Shown piece by piece: positions 33,952 to 42,235 of a DNA stretch of 64,000 nt. The notes under the pieces are model-generated. The model was not told where the DNA came from. It saw only the letters and a program-made list of their open reading frames with translations, and ran no database searches. Each line of letters begins with the position of its first letter. The stretch's first letter is position 1. Location of the stretch: positions 1,302,001 through 1,366,000 of the forward strand of contig NC_049563.1 in NCBI RefSeq assembly GCF_013368755.1, written 5' to 3'. The stretch is from Talaromyces rugulosus. Lineage: Eukaryota; Ascomycota; Eurotiomycetes; Eurotiales; Trichocomaceae. Position numbers and translations under genes: made by a program.

Positions 33952-34264
33952 TCTTGTTCTATATCAATCCAATCCAAGTAATATCACGATCACTGTCTGA
34001 CTACAAACTGTCAATTGACGCAGCTGGACTTGCGTATTATCTACATCTGGAAAAATCACATTTATTACTGATTGGCTATTGGAATCTGCAAGGGTCGTGA
34101 TCAGGATTCGACAGGTCGGATAGATGCCGCGGAAGAGCCCGCGGTGCGATTCCAGCACATCCCGATGACGACTATACCAGCGGGAACTTCGGAGTTTCGA
34201 TGATTAAAATAGACCAAGGAGTGGCAGAGACACTCTTGCCAACCAAACGGAATCGATTATTACA
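33952..34264. promoter_or_regulatory. Bidirectional promoter of dioxygenase and hydrolase
   Basis: 313 bp between divergent start codons. It carries two CCGCGG hexamers, 34127-34132 and 34139-34144, separated by AAGAGC. The shared promoter would co-express both ring-cleavage genes. Confidence 0.6.
34127..34144. promoter_or_regulatory. Paired CCGCGG sites
   Basis: Two copies of CCGCGG, 6 nt apart, about 120-140 bp from the hydrolase start and 175-195 bp from the dioxygenase start. Candidate operator for the cluster's Zn2Cys6 protein. Confidence 0.5.
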
Positions 34265-35336
34265 ATGAAACTCTCGTGGCAGCGACTGATCAGATTTGAG
34301 AGCGTGGATGGCAGAGTTCTTCGGGGCGAGCCCATTCTACCTCGACCGGACTTTGACCTCGGATACGTGACTGAGAAGGATCAACTACAGGCCAAGGTCA
34401 TTTTAGGAGAGGATCCTTTCTGTGAAAGCGGTACGACTCGAGTCTCCGATGAGGTGGTGACTGTAAAAAGGATTCTGTCTCCGCTAGCACCGTCGGAAGT
34501 GCCCACTATTCGCTGCGTCGGCCTGAATTATATGAAACACAGTATGAGATGAGACAATCAGTTGTGAAACATAGTTATAAAACTGACTGTTTTTAGTCCA
34601 GCAAGCAAAGCGAACACCACCACCTTTCCCCTTTATTTTCTTCAAGCCCCAGACTGCGATTTTAGACCATGGCGACAACGTAATGATCCCGAAGATCGCT
34701 CAGGATGACCAAGCTGATTATGAGGGAGAGCTGGTAAGACTCGATATATTTACCTATCTTACTTGATGTACCTATACCTGTCACACTAACTGTGTACTGA
34801 GACCATCGTCATCGGAAAAGACGCAAAAGACGTTTCGCAGGAAGACGCCTTGGATTACGTGAGCGCATATACTGTAGGAAATGATATTTCGTCTCGCAAA
34901 CTACAACGTGACCCAAGTTATGCTGGGCGAATTCCCCAATGGGGCTTTTCCAAAGGGTTCGACACCTACGCGCCAATCGGCCCGTGTCTTTTGGCCAGCA
35001 GTCTAGTCGATGATCCAAAAACTCTGCATCTCAGAACAACCATCGATGGGGAGGTACGACAGGACGAGTCAGTGGCCGATTTGTTGTTTGATTGTCGATA
35101 TCTTATTTCGTACCTGTCACAAGGTACGACTCTGCAAAAAGGCAGTTTGATAATGACAGGCACACCTGGAGGTATGCGTTTTCCTTTCCGTAATATATCT
35201 CAACACTAACCTGGGATCTGGTACAGGGGTAGGAGGGGATATGAATCCTCCAAGATGGTTGCAACATGGTACACAGATGGATGTGTCGATCTCCAAGATT
35301 GGGACTCTGAGAAATGGGGTTGCATTTGTTCAGTAG
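34265..35336 (+). CDS. Fumarylacetoacetase-family hydrolase (maleyl-/fumarylpyruvate hydrolase)
   Basis: Four exons, 34265-34541, 34597-34733, 34802-35171 and 35227-35336, give 297 residues. Motifs of the family: RCVGLNYMKH, FFKPQTAI, the metal-binding Glu pair in DYEGEL, YTVGNDISSRKLQ, FDTYAPIGPCL, and the end block SLIMTGTPGGVGG. Family members split fumarylpyruvate or maleylpyruvate to pyruvate plus a C4 diacid, or act on related 2-keto acids. Head-to-head arrangement with gentisate dioxygenase makes the gentisate ring-cleavage product the likely substrate. No maleylpyruvate isomerase is present, so the enzyme may act on maleylpyruvate directly, or the isomerase is elsewhere. Confidence 0.92.
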
Positions 35337-35525
35337 ATTTTATATCCACATCAATTGATATGTAACACGTATAACCATGTCAACTAATAAACCGTATAAT
35401 ACATGTGATGAAGAATAAATACAATATTGAAGCTAAAAGGAGTATATTTGTATGTTTAATCTTGTGGATTTGGATTTAGTTATGTTGATGGTATGATAGC
35501 GACTATTAACAATGGAAGCGCACTA

Positions 35526-36761
35526 TCACATATCTACATCCAGATAATCTGGCTGACTCCTATGCAATTGTACTGGCCATTTTACTTTAACTCCCAGATC
35601 TAGAGCAATCTTTAGAACTAGACTTGGATTGCGCGCAAATTCCCGAGCGACGAAGACAACATCTGCACTTCCAGAGGCGAGAACATCTTCCGCTGTTTTC
35701 CCGTTACGGATCATGCCCACACTTGCAGTGAGCAACCCCGGGACCTCATCCTTGATGGTTTTAGACAAGTAGGCCTGGTAGGCAGGCTGAAGCGCAGGCA
35801 GATTCTGCTCTGGCACTAAACCACCCGAGCTGACATCGATTAAATCAACGCCGAGATCTTTCAGCAGCCGGCACAGCCGTACTGATTCTTCGAGGGTCCA
35901 GGACTCTCTGTCAGAGATCCAATCCGTGGCACTAATTCGATAAAACAGCAAAGTTGTCTCTGGAATAGCCAGCCTAATTCCTTGCACTACTTCTAATGCG
36001 AATCGCACGCGGTTCTCAAAGCAACCGCCGTACTCATCGGTGCGCATGTTGGTGAGAGGAGAGCAAAATTGATGGATGAGATAGCCATGTGCGCCATGGA
36101 TCTCTATGACATCAAAACCGGCTTCGGCAGCGAGATTAGCTGAATGAACAAAATCACCGACTGCTTTCTGTATCATCTCCTTAGTCATGGCGGTGGGAGT
36201 CGGCCAGACTCCATCATCCTTGTAGGGGATGGCAGAAGGAGCAACAAGATGGTCGGGAAATCCTCCCTCCTCTGGTCTTGCAGGTCGATGGCCAAGCCAT
36301 GGAGCTGTCACGCTAGCTTTACGGCCACAGTGCTGTAATTGAACGCCGGCTTTCTGGCCCTGGGAGTGAATGAAGTTGACAACGCGTCGAAATGACGGGA
36401 TTTGGCCAACAGACCACAGCCCCGCATCCTCACTTGTGTTACGGCCTTCGAAGGAGACGCTTGTAGCTTCAACAATAGTCAACGAAGCCCCTCTGGAGGC
36501 GAAGGAACCAAGTTGAACCAGGTGCCAGTCTGTCAGCTCTCCTGCCTGGTTACAGGAGTACTGGCACATAGGAGAGACCCAGATGCGATTCGAGAAGGTT
36601 GTTGAGCGAATTGTGATTGGTTTAAATAGTTCGGGAACTGGTTTTTCCTGGTCGTACATTGACAAAGCAGCCCCCGCCGGAGGTGACTGGATTGGAGTGA
36701 AGAAACCATGATCTCCTGGCATAGGTTTATTGATGAGCAGCTCTTCAGATTCTGAGTCCAT
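35526..36761 (-). CDS. NADH:flavin oxidoreductase, YqjM-like Old Yellow Enzyme
   Basis: Single exon of 411 residues; ATG at 36761 (MDSESEELLINKPMPGDHGF). FMN-dependent TIM-barrel reductase. Signatures: WVSPMCQYSC (the Cys that tunes FMN in the YqjM class), LTDWHLVQLGSFASRGASL, EIHGAHGYLIHQFCSPLTN, MRTDEYGG (catalytic and loop residues), RISATDW and the phosphate-binding C-terminal half (SGSADVVFVAREFARNP). The family reduces activated C=C bonds, including enones and quinone-like compounds. In this cluster it may reduce an unsaturated intermediate or an oxidised quinone by-product; that is inference. It shares a divergent promoter with the transporter. Confidence 0.92.
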   Translation of the reverse strand: MDSESEELLINKPMPGDHGFFTPIQSPPAGAALSMYDQEKPVPELFKPITIRSTTFSNRIWVSPMCQYSCNQAGELTDWHLVQLGSFASRGASLTIVEATSVSFEGRNTSEDAGLWSVGQIPSFRRVVNFIHSQGQKAGVQLQHCGRKASVTAPWLGHRPARPEEGGFPDHLVAPSAIPYKDDGVWPTPTAMTKEMIQKAVGDFVHSANLAAEAGFDVIEIHGAHGYLIHQFCSPLTNMRTDEYGGCFENRVRFALEVVQGIRLAIPETTLLFYRISATDWISDRESWTLEESVRLCRLLKDLGVDLIDVSSGGLVPEQNLPALQPAYQAYLSKTIKDEVPGLLTASVGMIRNGKTAEDVLASGSADVVFVAREFARNPSLVLKIALDLGVKVKWPVQLHRSQPDYLDVDM

Positions 36762-37254
36762 GATATAAAACAATATAACAAGTTAAAATATTTGATATGA
36801 CGACAATTTTTTGGTGACCTTGTGAAGCAATAAGTTGCAAACATAGAAACTAACCCTAAGGCCATCAACTCCCCGCGACAACAACCATGATCATCGGGAG
36901 CCAATGACCAGCTACTAGCAAGCCATGGTAGTTTTGATTAATAATTAAGTCCACTCTAGCCATCTTTCTTTCTACTGACCCGAATCTTCCAGTCGCCATA
37001 GTGATATACCCGCTGTTCCGCGGCTGGATCGGGATCTTTCCGGTCCAACTTGACATTGGGGAAGAGTAATATTTTTAAAGTTTGGTAAATTGTGGAGAAG
37101 CTTCTGTCTGGGGTCAGAGTCCGGGGCAAATTCTTTTTAAATACCAGCCTGCATATGACCCCTGTAACATGCATAAGTGTAGATATATGGAGCTATCAAT
37201 TGATCCTTTCTATACCTAGTTTTGTCCATCGTGACTCCTGCAGACTCGAGCAAC
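36762..37254. promoter_or_regulatory. Bidirectional promoter of flavin oxidoreductase and transporter
   Basis: 493 bp between divergent starts, with one CCGCGG at 37018-37023, 257 bp from one start and about 230 bp from the other. Confidence 0.55.
37018..37023. promoter_or_regulatory. CCGCGG site between oxidoreductase and transporter
   Basis: Same hexamer as at the other promoters of the cluster; nearly central in the divergent spacer. Confidence 0.45.
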
Positions 37255-39324
37255 ATGCCTCCTACCATCTTGAAAGATGGCGACGTACAGGAGCAGCAGG
37301 TCTCGCACATCGAAACTTCTAGCGACGCTGATGCTATAGAGAAAGCTATTGACAGCGATCGTCGTCCTGAAGCGCAAGGAAAGGATCAAGCTGAGCTTCC
37401 AAAGGGGTATTTCTATAGTCCATCTTTTATCGGCAGTTACTGTGTACGAGACCACACCTACAAGCTGTTATCTGACATCTGCTAACTGTATTTATGTGAA
37501 TAGGCCATAGGAGTCGCCTTTGCCTGTGGAACGGGTGGTTTTGCTCTCGTAGCGCCAATATTAAGTGAGATCAGTCGCGATCTTGGAGGTATGTTCTACC
37601 AAAACATTAAACAATACCTCCCTTTACTAAATAAAATAGCGCAAGGAAATAGCAACGCCAACTGGGTCGGCATTGTATATTCGCTTGCTCAGGCTGTTGT
37701 CCTTATGCTCGTAGGGCGCTTGAGCGACATTTTTGGTCGCCGCTGGTTTTTCATTATCGGGTCTTCCATCGGATTGATTGGGAGTATTGTTGGGGGTACA
37801 GCCACATCACTCGGGCAACTCATTGCAGGGGAAACTTTGATCGGAATCGCAGCTGGGTTTCAATGCTCTTTTTTCTGGGTTGTTGCTGAGATTGTGCCTA
37901 TGAAGAGGCGGTTTATCGCTAATTCCGGTCTATTTCTCTGGACTCTACCAACAGTAACCCCCCTCCCTCTCTCATCACTCATCATTGAGTTCTCAGCTGA
38001 CATATGGTATCTTGATAGAACATTCTAGGGCCGAAGATTGCTGCCACCATTCAGAACAATACCTCCGTGAAATGGCGTGGGTGCTTTTACTACTTGACAG
38101 CGATGAATGCGTTGTCCGTGTTGCTATGGTTTCTCTTCTACCACCCGCCCACATTTAGCCTGCTGCACCGAAACAAAAGAGTAAAACAATTGATTATGGG
38201 ATTTGACTTTGTTGGTCTTTTCCTTTTCTCGGCTGGGATGATTCTTCTACTGATGGGTCTCAACTGGGGAGGTGTAAGTGATTTCCATTAGTCTTATGTT
38301 ACTCGACTAATTAATAAAGTCCTTATATCCCTGGACGAGTGGATATGTTCTCGGAACATTACTATCAGGTTTCGCCACACTTGTCGTTTGCGTGATATAC
38401 GAGCTTCGAGTGTCGCTAGAAGAACCGTATCTGCCACTGGAGCTATTCAAAAACATCAAGTACACCTCGTGCGTAATCTGGTGCTCGATCGAAGCAATGA
38501 CCTTTTATGCATTTGGGTAAGTCCGTTAAAATACGAATAAGATATTCAATCTAACCGTCGTCTCCATCAGTCTTATTTGGCCCAAGGCCGTCCCCATTCT
38601 ATATCCGAACCTCGATCTAGCGAGTAGCGCAACAATATCTAGCTTGGTCACCATGTCGTTTGCGCTGGGCCAAATGTCAGGCCCGTTCTTGGCCAACTGG
38701 CTGCCGGCAAAACCACTGGTGATCATAGGATCCTTTATTGGGACTGGCTTGTTGGCGGCCGTCGCAGCGAACCCTCTAAACATGGACCTTACTCTGGGCA
38801 TGCTCGTCACGGGAAATTTGATCATCGGTATGGCTGATGGGATAGGATTGCCGATGACAACATTCCCAATCAAGAACCAGGAGCGCCTTGGAACTGCTGG
38901 CGGGCTTAGTGGATGCATTCGTCTGGCAGGGACGTCTATTGCGGTTGCGATGTACAGCACCATACTAAGCAATCGACTGAATCAAACTATTCCGGCTGCT
39001 ATCGAGACAGCTGCGTTGTCGACTGGCATTTCCGAATCGGCAGTGCCAGAATTAATCGCGGTGCTGAATGGTGGTGGGTCTCTAAGCAATAACACTGTGA
39101 AAGGACTGACTACGAGTGCGATTCCATTGATTGAGCAAGCATATCGGCTGGGAAATTCACGTGCTTATAGTACCGTGTTTCTTTCCACTTTGGGGTTTGG
39201 AGGGCTTGCGCTCGTTTTGTCTTTCTTCATTGGAGGTGTAGATGAAAGTGATGGAGAGTATGTGGCAGCAGTGATTCAAAATGCGAATGAAGTGAAGGTG
39301 ACTACAGAGAAAGATCAAATATAA
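37255..39324 (+). CDS. MFS transporter, TRI12/DHA14-like
   Basis: Six exons, 37255-37443, 37504-37588, 37640-37953, 38019-38273, 38320-38516 and 38571-39324, give 597 residues. A polar N-terminus of about 60 residues precedes a bundle of about 14 predicted membrane spans. The cytosolic loop motif GRLSDIFGRRWFF after the second span is the classical MFS signature. Other family blocks: CGTGGFALVAPILSEISRDL, ANSGLFLWTLPT, FYHPPTFSLLH, GFDFVGLFLFSAGMILL and the end of the protein (SFFIGGVDESDGEY). The fourth exon starts after TGATAG at 38018, which alone keeps the frame. Members of the TRI12/siderophore-type branch export or import small organics; here aromatic substrate uptake or efflux of intermediates is inferred. 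Confidence 0.92.
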
Positions 39325-39764
39325 GGCTGGAAAATATGTGATTCTAGTTGTCATATTGGTCGTAAAATATCCATTGCCGACTCTTGTTTGTCTTGAATAC
39401 TCAGACCATAGATGATCATATATTGATGGAAGAATTCTGCTGCTATTAGATCTAATTAGTATTTTATAATTTTATAATCTAAGAATAATAGCTGTGGAAA
39501 CCAGCCCCTTCAGACAATACCTAGATGGATTAGAGAACCAATGAAATGTAGATGAGAAAATAAAGGCAGGCTGTAGTCTGAAGCCTGCAGTTATCAATTG
39601 ATGTCCTCCTGGAATATGTTTTTATGTGAATGAGAGAATGCAACAACTTTTTGAAGTGTAAGAGACATAGAGTACGGCGAACAATGGCATGGTCACTTTT
39701 GACCCCCCACAACTAAATTTACACTATCGGTCGACTGAACCCCCCGCTTTATCCCCTTCAAGAA
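39325..39764. other. Intergenic
   Basis: AT-rich transporter 3' flank, then C-runs around 39705-39750 (GACCCCCCAC, GAACCCCCCGC). No remnant of the missing N-terminal half of the next pseudogene was found here. Confidence 0.5.
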
Positions 39765-40314
39765 TTGATGGCATCCCTTAAACCAGTCGAAAAATCTACA
39801 TTATGCAGCCTGATTAAAGACGCAATTACGCAGCTACGGAGCATACCGCCACCAGGTTACTTTGGGATGTTGAATCGCCAGCCTTATCTCGACGGGGTGT
39901 TCTGGACTGAAGATCTAAATCCTAAAATCTCAGGTCCCTTTACAAGTCAGGAAGACATGAATCTTGCTATCATCGAGAGACTTCGCCAGATAGAATCAGA
40001 TCCGTACATTCGACTGTTGCGGAACATGATTCATCAGACTTTGAATGGCCACCGCACTGTCTTCACTCACGGTGACCTTCAGCCAAAGAATATTATAGTT
40101 CAAAGGCTTGGAGACGGTGATGGATCCCCGGATTTTAGGATCACTTTACTCGACTGGGAAAGCGCTGGATGGTATCCGGAGTTTTGGGATTTCTGCAACG
40201 CTACAATCGCCTGTCGGTTCAAACCCGACTGGTGAACTTGTGCCTGATATACTAGATCAGTACCCGGTAGAATTTCTCATGATGCAGGTGGTGTATTCTT
40301 CTGTTTACTACTAG
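39765..40314 (+). pseudogene. Aminoglycoside-phosphotransferase-like (APH) fragment, truncated and frameshifted
   Basis: Only the C-terminal half of a kinase-like APH-family protein remains (usual length about 280-300 residues). It keeps the catalytic block THGDLQPKNI and metal-binding LLDWESAGWYPEFWDF, after LRSIPPPGYFGMLNRQPYLDGVFW. A stop follows GACTGG at 40233-40235. The rest of the family C-terminus (PDILDQYPVEFLMMQVVYSS) continues in another frame to a stop at 40312-40314, so a frameshift lies near 40235. The nucleotide-binding N-lobe is absent. It is therefore a decayed copy, without link to antibiotic resistance that I can show. Confidence 0.8.
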
Positions 40315-41371
40315 CTAGACAAGAAATAAAAAACTAGTAAAGATCTGTCAACTAGAGCTGTCAGAAAAGGGCTTGATTACTGGGGTTTTCGAAAGTAATC
40401 GGATGGGTATATAAGGGGAGCGGGGGAGTTGCCTTCTCCCCGGCCATTGGGGAAGGATTCGTTCATGAATCAGTGCTGACAGAGCCCTATTACAAGGCCC
40501 ACCGACTAAGCATGTAGTTCATGTTCAACTGGTATGTCCTGGAGCGAGTATAAAACCACTCTATATAAGGAAGTATCAAGACCAGTCCCGGTGATGAGTT
40601 TTCCGCACACGAACCAGGCTGTCCTCCTTACCTTGATACATTTTCATTGCAGAAACCTTCCGAAAATGTGAGCTACCACAGCCTTCTTCGCCTTCAGCCT
40701 GACCAGCACGGACTCTTTCAAACATCTTCCTCCACCCGCAGGGGAAGCGTCTGCGACGACAGTGATTCCACCACCGTAGGCGGTAACTACGAAAGTTAGC
40801 GGTTCCGGAAAATATATCAGCATCAATTGATCGGCCAGGACAACTACGATATACATCTGGGCAAGGCTGGACTATGCTGACTGCCGATGATGTGATCGAC
40901 GCGCGTATACGGATGCCCGGGTAGATCATGCAGTTCCGGGACTCGGACTATTCTACTGGTCTGGTGACTCTAGGCTGCGAGAATGCCTCTAATGCGCCTT
41001 GTATTTTGGTCGATGGCGAAAACTTAAATGCGTCTTGCATTGTTTGACGTCTCATTTGATAAGTCTTGTCTTGATCCCGGTCAAATGTGCAGGACGGAAT
41101 ATGAGTCAATTTGATCTAGGGGTAGAAGCAAACCAGGAATGGGTCCGGTTGGACTTATTTGCTTGCTTGATCCTAATTTTGAGATATGTGAATATATTTT
41201 TTTTAATGTTCATCTGAATCAATAAATTTTACGCATCAAAGAAAAAGATTTGCCGAAATCGATACAGACCGCCTTGTGCAACAATACTAACTGTGTACGG
41301 GCAGCGCAGTGGCCACGCAACACAGCAGGCAAAACACCCATCATCCAACAACTATACCTTGTAACTAAACC
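40315..41371. other. Intergenic, about 1 kb without a supported gene
   Basis: A TATA-like run (GGTATATAAGGGG) lies near 40407 and suggests a promoter of a lost or unseen gene. Open frames on either strand around 40576-40930 carry several stops in the alternative frames and no family pattern. Confidence 0.4.
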
Positions 41372-41860
41372 ATGCATCGGACAACTCCCAGACAAAACGT
41401 GCATTCAACAATCGAAAATATACTCAGATTATGGCACAGAAGACTAGCTCTCACCCGACAAACGAAATCGTCCTGGCACCGAGACCGACTCAGGGAAGAA
41501 CTAAAGGAACGTCGACATGCAGACAGCTATTGGAAAAAGCTCAGCGAGACATCAGACGTTCTCTTCTCGATAAGCAGAGCTCGGCATGATGGCCATCCCA
41601 TCAGGACACTTCCCCCTGTGTTGAACCCCTGCTACTTTCCAGCCTACGGGTACATGCTAGCAAAGTTCAGTTCACGGTGGATGTTTTACAGGACAGCTGC
41701 AGCTCTATGCAAAGCGCCACATGTGGGCCGTGTGTGCGAGGTGGTCAATCCAAGCAAAGACGAGAAGCTTGTCGAGGTGGCTTGTCGTCATCAGATTGAT
41801 CCAGTTCTCTTCAAACGAGTTGCTGGTCGTCTGCGCCGGGTGTGGCCTCTTCTTCCGTAA
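41372..41860 (+). CDS. Small conserved-looking fungal hypothetical protein
   Basis: Single exon of 162 residues, basic. Blocks such as SETSDVLFSISRARHDG, YMLAKFSSRWMFYRTAAALC, VREVVNPSKD-like (VCEVVNPSKDEKLVEVACRH) and RVAGRLRRVWPLLP look like those of a widespread unannotated family of filamentous fungi that I recall from such genomes; no function is known to me. There is no signal peptide or membrane segment. Upstream Met codons are not in frame. It lies between the decayed APH copy and the large fusion gene. Confidence 0.6.
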   Translation: MHRTTPRQNVHSTIENILRLWHRRLALTRQTKSSWHRDRLREELKERRHADSYWKKLSETSDVLFSISRARHDGHPIRTLPPVLNPCYFPAYGYMLAKFSSRWMFYRTAAALCKAPHVGRVCEVVNPSKDEKLVEVACRHQIDPVLFKRVAGRLRRVWPLLP

Positions 41861-42235
41861 ACGCGTCAGCTATGTTCCCTGTCACATACTTTCTGGCAAA
41901 TGAACTGCTTAGTGTACTCCGAAATCATCGTTGGTTACACTGGCTGGTTTGGATATATAAAAAACAATCTGTGGTAGATCTCACATGGACCCGCTCATAG
42001 TAACTGGGTATCCATGTTTAGGGTAATCAAAGATCGGATTGATCAGTCTGTCGTTTGTTTTCAGCCTGGAAGAATCAAATCAGACGAAATGTGATTCATT
42101 ATCGGCATGCCATTTACGGTAGTCAAGTTTTTCTTATACAAGTGTCCCTCGCTCGCCATCTACCCACCACAATGTTATTTTGGATATCTATCGTTCCTAT
42201 AACTCGTTATCCTTCAGCAGTCTTTGAACTTGAAT
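41861..42235. other. Intergenic
   Basis: Promoter region of the fusion gene. TTG codons in frame just before 42236 extend the open frame but are unlikely starts. Nothing else seen. Confidence 0.5.

Noticed and set aside
37954..38028. Frameshift in the MFS transporter
   Set aside because: It appeared when the acceptor TCTAG at 38028 was used; the acceptor GATAG at 38018 restores phase 0 and the family sequence.
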